Positions 1 through 11,082 of a stretch of 64,000 bases of DNA are shown here, piece after piece. The stretch is from Cephalopachus bancanus (taxonomy: Eukaryota > Chordata > Mammalia > Primates > Tarsiidae): positions 1,860,001 through 1,924,000 of the forward strand of contig JAPVLO010000179.1 in the NCBI GenBank assembly GCA_027257055.1, written 5' to 3'. The notes beneath the pieces were generated by a model. That model was given only the letters and a program-made list of their open reading frames with translations. It was not told the DNA's origin and did not search any database. Within the stretch, counting starts at the first letter, position 1. Every line of letters begins with the position of its first letter. Position numbers and translations under genes: made by a program.

Positions 1-3000
1 AGGAAAGACTTAACATTTTTTTATCATAGTGTTTTATTCAACTTCCTGTGAAATATGCACTATTAAGTAACCACTTCCAGAAAAGTTTTTTTGAGGGCAT
101 TGTTTTGTTTCAGGATTTTTGGCTATATAATTAACAAGCTGCATGTGAAAATAAAACATTATTATTAACAGTGGAATAATATTTCCAATATGGGGCTGTC
201 ATCAACAAGTCAGACTCAAGGCAACATCTTAAAGAACAGATTCCAGTCCACTCACTTCTCATGAGCCCAGTCTCTGACACTTCTATTTCCATCAGCTACT
301 TCTAGCAGTCCTCCTCAGAGCCAATTCACACAGAACTGAAAGTCCAAGGCAGTGTTCCAGATCTCCCAGACCAAGAGTAGGTAACCAAATTGAAACCAGA
401 AATGCTCACAATTTATTCAACAATGCAACATTCCTCAACCTCCTACTTCCCAGACATTCCGCCACACTAACTCATGTGGCTAACGATTATCCTCTTCTCA
501 CGGAAGGCTTATCCTGGGGGGAGGAGGAGAAAGAAATGTGCATATTACATTTTTACATACACACACATATACATATGTGTATGTATTATATATACATATG
601 TGTGTGTGTGCATATCTCCCAGTGTTTAAGCTTGATGCAAACCCTTTCTAAAATTAAGCATCTTGATTAAGAATTACATTTTTTCAATTAGGCAAATAAG
701 TTCTAAATTTACTCAGGAAAACTGTGTTTTTCCCAAAACAGAAAGAAAAAAACCACTATCTGATTCAATTCAATAAGCTTTTATTGAGTGTGTAATATTT
801 GCTCCAGGGAAATAAAATGAAATAGGGGAGATTATGCCTTACAGATTAATAGAGGAGAGAGGCATTTAGACAAATACCTCTAACTTCCTCTGCAATGTAT
901 AAGGGACATATATTCCAGCCACTGGAAAATCACGAAGCAGGGGACACTTAAGGAAGGACTTGAACATTGAGGAGAATTTTGATTATTCAGCCTACAAATA
1001 GAAATATCTGTCCCATCACTTCACACTTCCCAAGTTTCCCTTTTCAAACTCTCCTTAAAATTATAAAATCCTCTTAGAAAATAATGATCCCAGCACTTCC
1101 ACTGACACAGAACTTGGGTGCCTTTCAAACATACTACACACACCATGCTGCAGGAGGGAATCCTAAGTGTTTCATACGGGAAAGAGGGCATTCAGCTGTG
1201 AATTCTATTTCTAAAGCATCTACTTAAATATATTATTTTTAATACCCTTCTGCTTTTTGTGAATACAGAACCTCCCTCTCAGTCCTTTTGATCAAAGAGG
1301 TGCTGACGGTGAGAACAATGTCAACTGACCCAGCACAACCCAGCCACTCCACATGTGGAAACACTAAGAAACCTCATCTTGGGCATCATCCAGGAAAGCA
1401 GGCCAGACAAATGAGAGACACCAGGATCCACTTGGCTGTGTGAGTGAGAACAGACAGATCTCCTTAGGCCTCCCACCAATAAAGTCTCACCCCAGAAGCC
1501 AGCACTGGCTCCTCTCATGGGAAGACAGGCAGGAAGGGGACCAGAGGACAAGCAAACCAATGGCCATACTTTCTTCACAAGCACAAACTGGCTGCATCCT
1601 CTCTTGAGGCGTTCCTCCAGTAAACCAAGAGTGGGATAGGAGACAGAGAGGAAAAGGGTCCAGAGTGTGGGACACCCGCCTGTATGGTGAATGGTTCCAG
1701 GCTCTGCAGAGTAATGTAGGGCCTTTCTGAGCACCAGCTAAACTCAGCTAGAGAGCATCAACAACCAAAAAAGAAAGGAGCAAGTAATCCCCAAAGCCTT
1801 GAGTGTCCTCTGGGTCAGGTCGAACTGTGGAGATCTGCAGGGCATTATTATGCATATCTGAACCACAAGAAGCATTCCTCACAGGAATCCAAGTGAACTT
1901 TCCTGATATCCCATACATGAAGGAGGGACAGGATTTCTCAAGAGAAGACTTACGTGGCACCAGATCCTTCCTGCTGCTTCTGTACCAGAAATGGCAGGTG
2001 AAGGCCTCTCCTACAACAGAGACAGTTCCTCAGGGGCACCCAGAGGAGCCTCCACCTATGCCAACAGTCACCTTCACCGAGGAGGCAAGATGCAAACACT
2101 GAAATGACTTTTGGCCTGGGTCCAAAAGCTCGCTCCTTTTGATGACATGGACTCTTTCTTTGTTCATCTCCATGTTCCATCCAAGCACACATTCAGCTTT
2201 GGAAATGACACCGGTACCACCCCTCCTTACAGCCCACAACACATGCCAACCCGTCTTCTCTGCAGACCCCACTTCCCCAGGCTGCTGGCAGGCCCCGTTA
2301 CTCTGTCATCTCTGCACATTCCTGGGCATATCTCAAAGGGTGCCAGCCATTTCAAAGGCTCCTCACAAAAAGCGTTCCACAAGTCAACACATTTAGGATA
2401 TGCTACAAACCACTGCAATCCTGGGGGCTCAGATATACACTCAGCATCCAGAGGCCTTCAGTTGAAAAAATGTTTATTACCCCTGCTTAATCTCATGTTT
2501 CAAAAACATCTTTAACAACATAAACCTTTTTCTCACCTTTCTTTTATCCTAGAGAAGGCATGGGGAACACACCCATCACCATGACAGCACACTGCAACTA
2601 AGTTTCTCAACACACAAGGCACAGACCCACCCCTTTCTCACCTTCCCCCGCCGAACCCAGTTCTTCTTCTCAACGCCACGTGGAACAAGGAGACCCCTCT
2701 CTCAAATGGCTACCTTCAAAACTCTGAGGGATGATCACGCTTCTTCATAGTTTTGGTTGTGGTGGGGGTTTTTCTTTTGTACTATCCTATAGGTAATTTA
2801 ACTGAATAGAAGCCCCTTCATGGCAGAGACTTTTCTGGTATATTTTGTGTCAAATCTTTAATAAGCTGCCTTTTTATAATATTACAGAAATAAAGGGAAG
2901 AGGCTTCAAGAAGGAAGGTTGACACCAACGTGTAGTGACCTCAAACTACTTCCTGCCAAATGTGCAGCAGATGGAGTTTGTTTATTAGGGAAGCAAAGAC

Positions 3001-5325
3001 ATCTTTCAAAGGGTGGTCCCAGGGGAGGGGAACAGTCAAAGCCTTTTCTGAAAGTATTCTGAGATGGACAAGGGAATCTGTTTCTAAGGCCTCAGCCTCC
3101 CAGTGCACTCTTCAATCTGGGGCTGTTTAGTGTGGCATCCATCCCAAATGTCCACTCCAAACAGCCTGTTACCCAGCCCTCACCTTACAATGGTGCCAGA
3201 CCCCATCGCCACCTAACCCCACATGAAAACCTGGAAGTGCAACTCTTCTGCAGGACTGTCAGTGAAGTGCGAAAGAAAGAGGCCTTCAGAGAAAAACGAG
3301 AAGGGGTCAGAACCCTCCCATCCACCCCCATACCTCATTTTCTACTTCAGAATTAAAATTCAGACAGGAGAGGACTGCCAGAGGAATATCTAATAATGCA
3401 TATCTATGGTTTGGAAAATGAAGTCAGACCTTTTCTAAAAGAAATTAACCACCGAACCATCTCGCCTGCAGAGTCAGTGAGGATTCATCACTGACAGACC
3501 ACAGAGGCCGGGGTCTACATCTTTTTTCCCTCTACAGCCCACCCCTGAATGTTTTACAGCTACACTAAGAACAAATACACCTGAAAAGGAGAGTATACGA
3601 AACAAAGCATTCTCCTAAAAAACACAAAAATATGAAAATACACAAATGATGACAGTGCTTTTACTGGTAATAAGAAGATGGGTGATTTTTTTCCCATTAT
3701 AGTTCCAAAATTGTGTCTATTGTTACATTAAAATAATAATTAAAAATAACTATTCTTATTAATTTTAAAATTATATGGTTTTCATTTTGTTTTTAATGAA
3801 ATCAAATGAGTTCCCCAAGCTGAAAATATTATCAGAATTATGCAACAAAGAATTTCAAAGATAACCTTAATGAAAATTCTCCATTTTAACTTATCAGAAC
3901 ATCAAATGTTAAAACACAGAAAGAAGCCACCCATACGATTTTATTATAATATTGCAGTTATTGAACAGGGGATGGACAACAAGCATCAGAGTTAAATTCT
4001 CAACTCCAATCTTACCCTAAAGAGTAAAACAGTTAAAAATCGATCATCCCTCTTAAAAACTTGATGAAACTTGTAAAAATAGTTGTTAGAATAAAGTTTA
4101 TTTGTAGGTTCTCTGGAGTGAAAAATAACTCTTTAAACTAAGCCCATGCTTTAAGAAGCCACATTATGAGATAAACATGTGTCTGTGCTAAAGCCTGACA
4201 GCATATTGATCCTATGTCAAACTCATTACCTGTTTGTCAACAGAAGCTGACAATTTCTCAATGAAAAATGAGAAGTATACTGAACTAGTGTTTCACATTA
4301 GGCAGGGGAAAGCAAAAAAATTCATCCAAATGATTTGGTTGGGGCTGATAAAATTCAGATTATTAACCAGAATGGCTGGTTATAAGTGATCCAATTTTCT
4401 CTAAAAGAAAAAGACAACTCTTCAGAGTTACAAAAAGCTATTTTGTTTTTTTTTTATGATCACTTATCATTAGCTCCCTACTTCTAAGCTTACAAGTTCT
4501 AATCACCTCAAAACACAAACATCCCAGAGTTCCTTAATATTCCCTTCAGTTCCTTAGCTTCTAAATGATCTTTGATAGCAAAACACCAAACTTCTAGCAT
4601 CATTTTCAGTTTCTGGAACTATCATTCCAGATGTATTTTAACCTATTGCCTTACACATACCACAGGCACGTTGCCCTGTGTGTATTTTATTATTATGGTA
4701 ACACATTTTGGCCTTGTGTTTGTGCTGTTTTTACTGAGTTCAGAGGTTTATATAAATTTCCACAATAACCCTTAAATTATTTGCACAACTAGTAGGTTTG
4801 ATTTGGATTCTCTTTAACTCACGCTCTCTGGTTCTGCTTCTTACCTTAAACTATTCTGGAGAGGATGGAAGAAAAAAGCATTTCCATGTCTGTGATGTGT
4901 GCACCACCTGCAGACCCCATTACCTAAATGATCCAAAGCAGCTACTCCCCCACTAAATCATGAACATGTCATCTGCTTTTTTCCAATAACTATCCAGCAG
5001 CCCAAATAAAGCTATAAATGTTACCAGGGAAAATTCAGATTTCCATTCAGCAGGACACTTTCCATCTAAGCAACATTACAACTTATCTACTTTGTTCAAA
5101 TTTTTAAAATCATGAGTTAGGCCTACTGGGACAGACCCCAGAATATTAATCAAACCCCAGAAAATTAATCCAACAGGGCCACCTCTTCCTGCACTAGAAT
5201 CAACCAAACATTTATTTACTGATGGATAACTACACAGGCAACATGGTCCCCAGGTCTCAGCATATTTTCCATTTCTTTCAAGAGACAAGGTAAGATAGGT
5301 CAGCAGCAACTGGAAGCATTACTTG
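1..5325. other. Intron stretch with no recognised repeat or gene
   Basis: Apart from the palindromic tract at 557-612, I recognise nothing here. A slightly GC-richer part at 1300-2530 holds several open frames of up to 137 codons in both orientations. They overlap each other, some lack ATG starts, and none resembles a known protein. An L2-type origin for parts near 2800-2860 is possible but weak. Confidence 0.6.
557..612. repeat. Palindromic alternating purine-pyrimidine tract (CA/TA/TG)
   Basis: An ACACACAC stretch passes through alternating TATA/ATAC and ends in GTGTGTGTG, so the left half is largely the reverse complement of the right half. The alternating pattern favours Z-DNA and the symmetry allows a cruciform. 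It looks like a decayed compound microsatellite. Confidence 0.75.
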
Positions 5326-5352
5326 ATTATTATTATTATTATTATTATTATT
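5326..5352. repeat. (ATT)n microsatellite at Alu tail
   Basis: About nine ATT units precede the oligo-T of the minus-strand Alu that follows. The microsatellite probably grew from that Alu's A-rich tail (AAT on the Alu strand). Confidence 0.9.
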
Positions 5353-5644
5353 TTTTGAGTCAGAGTCTCACTCTGTTACACAGGCTGGAGTGCAGTGGCA
5401 CACGCATGGCCACCATAGCCTCCACCTACTGGGCTCAGGCGATCTGTCTGCCTCAGGCTTCCAAGTAGCTGGAACTACAGACACACACCACAATGCCCAG
5501 TTAATTTTACTGGCTATTTTTTAATTGTAGAGATGAGGTCTCGCCAAATTGCCAGGCTAGTCGCAAAGTCCTGGGCTCAGACAATTCTCTCGCCTCCACC
5601 TCCCAAAGTGCTGGGATTATAAGTGTGAGCTACTGAGCCTGGCC
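5353..5644 (-). mobile_element. Alu SINE, older or intermediate type
   Basis: A minus-strand, nearly full-length dimeric Alu. It starts GAGTCAGAGTCTCACTCTG after oligo-T and ends GAGCCTGGCC. It carries only some of the diagnostic changes of the lineage-specific subfamily, such as the TCTCGCCAA block, so it may be an intermediate. A second Alu follows after only about 16 bp. Confidence 0.9.
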
Positions 5645-5660
5645 TGAAAGCACTATTTTT

Positions 5661-5950
5661 TATTTTTTTGAGTTGGAGTCTCACTCCATCGCCCAGACTG
5701 GAGTGCAGTGGCATGCTCCCAGCCACCGCAGCCTCGACCCGCTGGGCTCCAGCAATCCTTCTACCTCAGCCTTCCAAGTAGGTGAAACTACAGGCGTATG
5801 CTGCCACACCTGGCTAATTTTTTTGATTTATTGTAGAGATAAGGTCTTGCCAAGTTGCTCAGGTGGGTCTCAAACCCGCAGGCTCAGGCAATCCACTCAC
5901 CTCGGCCTCCCAAAGCACTGGGATTATAGGATGAGCCTCCAAGCCCGGCC
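5661..5950 (-). mobile_element. Alu SINE, lineage-specific subfamily
   Basis: Full-length minus-strand Alu with the GAGTTGGAGTCTC start, the linker TTTGATTTATTGTAGAGA, and the end AGCCCGGCC. The flanks AGCACTATTTTTT and AGCATTATTTATT look like a decayed target-site duplication. It lies in tandem with the older Alu just before it. Confidence 0.92.
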
Positions 5951-7207
5951 AGCATTATTTATTGAGTACCTACAGTATTGAAAAAAAGTGACTACAACAA
6001 AATATAACTAAGGGTTAAGTTGTGTAGAGTAGTTCAAAGAAGAAAATGACCAGGGAGGATCACTAACCCAATAATCTTCCACATCTCTTACAGATGCATG
6101 GTGTTGTATTTGAATTACCACAAAGTCCCAAGTTTGAGAGCCCCCTCATTGTTCTTTGAGGGCATTAGCAAAGCTATCTTCCTAAGCATATAGGGAGATA
6201 TCTGCCCTCAAGAGGATAAATATTACAGTAGCAACGAAATCACAGAGAGGACACTGGTTTCCTTAGCCAGGCAGAAAGGTGATTTCTGTCACCCTCCAGG
6301 TCCTGTCCCCTGAGTATGAACTGTTTGTAGAGTGAGATGGAGGCAGGATGGGAGCTTGAGCAGAAGACACACCTGAAGGGACCCCTCCCTTCTACTCAGT
6401 GAGAGCTAAGTACATTCCATTCCATAAGCCCAATTAGTTGCATCTTATTTTAGAAAGCCTTCTTGCAGTAGTTCAGCCTTACCTATACACTGCTAAAAGA
6501 AATTAGGCCTCCCCTGAGTTCAAAATGAAAGAAACAATGGACATGAGTGGAAACTCTAAGGAGAAGGGCATTTCAGCACCTCTTCCTCATATACAATTTT
6601 GGAGTACCTAAATACTTAAGATTTCATGACAGCATCACTCCCGTTCAATAAAGAGTTGTGATTTGGTCCAAACATTTAACTGGGATTCAGATTAATGGAA
6701 GAGAAGACACTTTAAATAAGAAAGTTAATATGAACCAAGCTTCCAAAGCAGACAGAATCAAAGTGAACTCATGGAGCAGTAGAGATACAGGCCTGACCAG
6801 CCCAGTTAAGAAATGTTGGGGAATAATAGAAAGTACAATGAATTAGTAAGAAAAAAATTAGCAAGAGGAAGTCCCAGAATCTAGACATAAATTATCTGAT
6901 GCAGGGAGTCAGTGAAGATTTCTCAAGCAAATGATCACTTGTCCATAAAGGACCTGAAAATGTGACTAGCACCTTAACAACAGGTTCCATATATATTCTG
7001 TACACTTACTCAGAAAAGAGAGCAAAAGTAAACTGTAGCCTGATAACAGTAGACCACCCAGCCACACACCTATGCATGCATACACACACAAAGCACACAC
7101 ATACACAAAGCACACTGATTCGCTTTAATTTCTCTCTCTCTTGAAAAGAGAGACTAAAAAAGTCATGTTATTCCAAATAAATGTGAGAGAAATTCATGTA
7201 ACCCATG
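5951..7207. other. Intron stretch without recognised elements
   Basis: Single-copy-looking sequence with a degenerate CA-rich patch at 7079-7115 and a short CT run just before 7140. No gene or repeat family was recognised. Confidence 0.6.
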
Positions 7208-7961
7208 ATCATATTTGCAGTCACTTAATAACAGGGATATATTCTGAGAAATACATTAGGCAATTTTGTCATCGTGTAAACATAACAGAGTGTACACACA
7301 CAAACCTATATGGCAGAGCCTATTACACACCTAAGTTTATGGTATGGCCTATGGTTCCTAAGCTACAAACCTGCATAGCATGTTGCCATATTGGATGCTG
7401 TAGGCAACTGGGACACAATCATAAGTATTTGTGTACCTAAACATAGAAAAGGAATAGTAAAAAAGTATAGTATACAAGATAAAAAACGGTATACCTTTAT
7501 AGGGTACTTACCATGAATGGAGCTTGCAGGACTAGAAGCTCCTCTGGGTGAGTCAATGAGTGAATGTGAAGGCCTAGGACATTCATGTACACTGCTATAG
7601 ACTCTATGAACACTGTACACTTGGACTACGTAAATTTATTTTAAAATGTTCTCTCTTCAATAATAAACTAAGCTTAGTCTACTATCACTTTTTTGTTTTA
7701 TAAACTTTTAAATTTTTTCAACTTTTTGACTCTTGCAGAAACATTTAGCTTAAAATATATTTTGCACAACTATAAAAAGATTTTATTTTCTTATAATCTT
7801 ATTCTATAAGCATTCTTCTATTTTTTAAAAAAATTTAGCTTTTTAAAGTTTTTTGTTAAAAACTAAGACACAAACATACACATTAGCCTAGGCCTAGACA
7901 GGGTCAGGATCATCAATATCACTGTCTTCCACCTCCACATCTTGTCCCACTGGAAGATCTT
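7208..7961 (-). mobile_element. Tigger3-like DNA transposon, first half
   Basis: This is a fossil pogo/Tigger (Tc1-mariner superfamily) element. The block around 7220-7440 (terminal-repeat-like CAGTCACTTAATAAC, then ACATAGAAAAGG near 7441) and the block around 7870-7960 (TAGCCTAGGCCTAGACAG and the AT-rich part before it) match the Tigger3 consensus as I remember it. It stops at TGGAAGATCTT (7951-7961), directly against the oligo-T of an Alu. The other half lies at 9575-9980 in the opposite orientation. No intact transposase is present. Confidence 0.75.
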
Positions 7962-8142
7962 TTTTTTTTTTTTTTTTTGAGTTGGAGTCTCACTCTGTCA
8001 CCCAGGCTGGAGTGCAGTGGCACACTCACAGCCAGGCCAGCGTCAACCTTCTGGGCTCCAGCAATCCTTTCACCTCAGCCTTCCAAGTAGCCAGAACTAC
8101 AGGTGCACGCTACCATGCCCGACTAATTTTTTGTTTATTGTA
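7962..8142 (-). mobile_element. Alu SINE, right monomer only, lineage-specific subfamily
   Basis: Minus-strand Alu tail and right monomer. It ends in the central linker at ATTTTTTGTTTATTGTA, after which non-Alu sequence begins. The left monomer is missing. Its oligo-T abuts TGGAAGATCTT, the reverse complement of AAGATCTTCCA found next to the head of the Alu at 9981. Confidence 0.9.
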
Positions 8143-8266
8143 CTCTACTGGAATTAGAGGATCACCCACATCCTGTCAGCTCTTGGATTGCTGATTACTG
8201 CCCAGGTATGACCATTAACTATAAGTTAGGGAGAATGTTTACACAGAGATGAAAAGGTAGTTCCAG

Positions 8267-8556
8267 CCGGGCTGGGTGGCTCAGCCTGTAATCCCACGCT
8301 TTGGGAGGCTGAGGTGAGTGAGCTGCCTGAGCCCACGGGTTCAAGACCCACCTGGGCAACTTGGCGAGACCTCATCTCTACAATAAATCAAAAATTAGCT
8401 GGGCGTGGTAGCGCATACCTGTAGTTCCAGCTACTTGGAAGCCTGAGCAGAAGGATCGCCGGAGCCCAGCAGGTCGAGGCTGCGGTGGCCGGGAGCAGAC
8501 ACTACACTCCAGTCCGGGCGACAGAGTGAGACTTCAACTCAAAAAAAAAAAAAAAA
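8267..8556 (+). mobile_element. Alu SINE, lineage-specific subfamily, 15-bp TSD
   Basis: Full-length plus-strand Alu from CCGGGCTGGGTGG through a pure A tail. A perfect 15-bp target-site duplication AAAAGGTAGTTCCAG flanks it at 8252-8266 and 8557-8571, so this is a clean LINE-1-mediated insertion and relatively young. Confidence 0.96.
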
Positions 8557-8892
8557 AAAAGGTAGTTCCAGTGGATTTCTAATAGTTTCAGGAAATTGGC
8601 CTCACTAGGTGGTAAGAACTTTACTAGTGATGACTGCTAATGATGGACACTTCCCACGTTATTGGTTATGAATGTTAGGACAATTTTGTGTCCCTGGGGA
8701 AGTCCTAAACACATGCCTTAAATTATTTTGTTAGTATTGGGGACTGGTAAACTTTTTCATGAAAGTTAGAATTATATTACAAACATCAACAGGGAGACCT
8801 GTTAGATATAATGGGATGGGACAGAGCAGTACAAACTCTTTTGGGTAGTTTGAAAATCTGATAAGGTAAATGATCATTTTAAGAAAGGTCTC

Positions 8893-9176
8893 GCCGGGCT
8901 CGGTGGCTCAGCCTGTAATCCCACGCCTTGGGAGGCTGAGGTGAGTGGATTGCCTGAGCCCGCGGTTCGAGACCTGCCTGGGCAGTGAGACCTCATCTCT
9001 ACAATAAATCAAAAAGAATCACCCAGGCGTGGTAGTGCGCACCTGTAATTCCGGCTACTCGGAAGGCTGAGGTAGAAGGATCGCCGGAGCCCAGCAGGCT
9101 GAGGCTGCGGTGGCCAGGAGCGGCCACTGTACTCCAGTCTGGGCGACAGAGTGAGACTCCAACTCAAAAAAAAAAA
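8893..9176 (+). mobile_element. Alu SINE, lineage-specific subfamily, TSD present
   Basis: Full-length plus-strand Alu starting GCCGGGCTCGGTGGCTCAG and ending GAGACTCCAACTC plus an A tail. The 12-bp duplication AAGAAAGGTCTC occurs at 8881-8892 and 9177-9188. It carries the full set of subfamily changes and keeps many CpGs. Confidence 0.95.
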
Positions 9177-9574
9177 AAGAAAGGTCTCATAAAGACTCTT
9201 GAACTACAAAGCTTCTTATACTAACCTTGAAATTATGGCAAACTGACAAGAACAACAATAGCATGTTTGATTTGCACAGTAGTTCTAAACGAGTTTCTCA
9301 AACTTGGGTTCCTCTGATTATCCTCAGTCAATATGAATTTAATATAATTTTCAAACTCTTAAATCTGGATGTCATAAATGATAAAAGAAATTCAGTTACA
9401 AAATATTTTTTTGAAAAAAGTTTTTCTAGTTATAAGTCAGTGTTTCTCAAACTGGGGTCCCCCAAAACCCTTTAATAAGACATTCTTTGGGACCTTCATA
9501 ATTATTTTTCTGCAGAAATGTTCTGAACTTTATTCAACTTAGAAATAGACTTGGAGACATACTGAGGTAGAGTA

Positions 9575-9980
9575 ATTTGCTGCATAACATTCTGTTCAAC
9601 GATGGACTGCATATATGATGGTGGTTCCCTAAGATTACAATGGATCTGAAAAATTCCTACGGCCTAGTGACATTATAGCTCGTAACATTGTAGCATATCA
9701 CATTTCTCACTTGTTTGTGGTGAGCTGCTGCAACTCCCAATCATATAAAAGTCTTAGACAATCATCTATAGTACATAATACTTGACAGTAATAATAAATG
9801 ACTATGTTATTGGTTCATGTATTTACTGTACTACATTTTTTATCATTATTTTAGAGTATAGTCCTTCTGCTTATTAAAAACAGTTAATTGTAAAACAGTT
9901 TCAGGCAGGCCCATTCCAAAGGTATTGTTATCATAGGAGATGACAGCTCCATGCATGTTACTGCTCCTTAAGATCTTCCA
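9575..9980 (+). mobile_element. Tigger3-like DNA transposon, second half (inverted)
   Basis: Starts at a decayed terminal repeat (GCATAACATTCTGTTCAACG, then GACTGCATATATGATGG) and continues through GGAGATGACAGCTCCATGC to AAGATCTTCCA (9970-9980), where an Alu begins. This matches the end of Tigger3 that is missing from the copy at 7208-7961. It points the opposite way and overlaps that copy by exactly the 11 bases of the presumed Alu target-site duplication. Confidence 0.75.
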
Positions 9981-10279
9981 GGCCGGGCTTGGTGGCTCAG
10001 CCTGTAGTTCCCAGCACTTTGGGAAGCCAAGGCAAGTGGATTGCCTAAGCCTGAGGGTTTGAGACCAGTCCGGGCAACTTGGCAAGACCTCGTCTCTACA
10101 ATAAATCAAAAAATTAGCTGGGCACGGTGGCGCATGCCTGTAGTTCTAGCTACTTGGAAGGTTAAGGTGGAAGGATTGCCTTAGCCTAGCAGGTTGAGGC
10201 TATGGTGGCTGTAAGCAGCATGCCACTGTACTCCAGCCTGGGCAACAAAGTAAGAAGAAAAAAAAGAAAAGAAAAGAAA
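9981..10279 (+). mobile_element. Alu SINE inserted at Tigger3 break
   Basis: Plus-strand full-length Alu, GGCCGGGCTTGGTGG to an impure A/G tail. Its head abuts AAGATCTTCCA of the Tigger3 half. No matching direct repeat is seen after the tail. The mate of that duplication is instead at 7951-7961 in inverted form. Confidence 0.93.
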
Positions 10280-10336
10280 CTCTGTTTTTCCCTCAATGGG
10301 AGCAAAGGGTGAGGGCCACACTAAAAAGTAAGGGCA

Positions 10337-10643
10337 GGCCGGGCTCCATGACTCAGTCTGTAATCCCAGCACTTGGAGAGACTGAGGCGAGTGGATTGCC
10401 GGAGTCCACGGTTCGAGTCCCACCTGGGCAACTTGGTGAGACCTTGTCTCTACAATAAATCAAAAATTAGCTGGGCATGGTAGCATACACCTGTAGTTCC
10501 AGTGACTTGGAAGGCTAAGGTGGAAGGATCGATGGACTCCAGCAGGTGGAGGCTGCGGTGGCCAGGAGTATGCCACTGCACTCCAGTCTGGGCGACACAG
10601 TGGGACTCCAACTCAAAAAAAAAAAAGAAAGAAAGAAAGAAAG
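10337..10643 (+). mobile_element. Alu SINE, lineage-specific subfamily
   Basis: Plus-strand full-length Alu with tail AAAAAAGAAAGAAAGAAAG. A short duplication around AAGGGCA flanks it (before 10337 and near 10641). It has the subfamily markers CAGCAGGTGGAGGCTGCGG and GACTCCAACTC. Confidence 0.93.
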
Positions 10644-10768
10644 GGCAAAGGTAAATACAAGTGTTGTCAGTTCCTTGTATAGCAAATACCTTTTCTAAAC
10701 TAAGGTTCCATATAAAATTGTTTGAAGACAGAACCTACTGTTTTTTTAACAAAGGAGAGGGACGGTTT

Positions 10769-11070
10769 GTTTTTGTTTTTGTTTTTGTTTTTTTTGAGTT
10801 GGAGTCTCACTCTGTCGCCCAGACTGGAGTGCAGTGGCCACTCCCGGCCACCGCAGCCTCGACCTGCTGGGCTCCGGCGATCCTTCCGCCTCAGCCTTCC
10901 GAGTAGCCGGAATTACAGGCGCGCGCTACCACGCCCGGCTGATTTTTTGATTTATTTTAGAGATGAGGTCTCGCCTGCCCAGGCGGGTCTCGAACCTGCA
11001 GGCTCAGGCAATCGACTCACCTCAGCCTCCCAAAGGCGCGGGATTACAGGCTGAGCCACCGAGCCCGGCT
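10769..11070 (-). mobile_element. Alu SINE, lineage-specific subfamily, CpG-rich copy
   Basis: Minus-strand full-length Alu with a (TTTTTG)n-like tail. It is flanked by GGGACGGTTT before and AGGACGGTTT after, a slightly decayed duplication. It retains an unusual number of CpG sites, which suggests a recent insertion. A small deletion is visible around TCTCGCCTGCCCAGG. Confidence 0.95.
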
Positions 11071-11082
11071 GAAGGACGGTTT

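Noticed and set aside
1321..2515. Cluster of 80-137 codon open frames on both strands
   Set aside because: They overlap each other, some start with TTG, none resembles a known protein, and no poly-A tail, splice pattern or promoter supports them.
5673..11054. Several 70-110 codon frames with repeated text such as ESHSVAQTGVQW
   Set aside because: These are translations of Alu elements and not genes.
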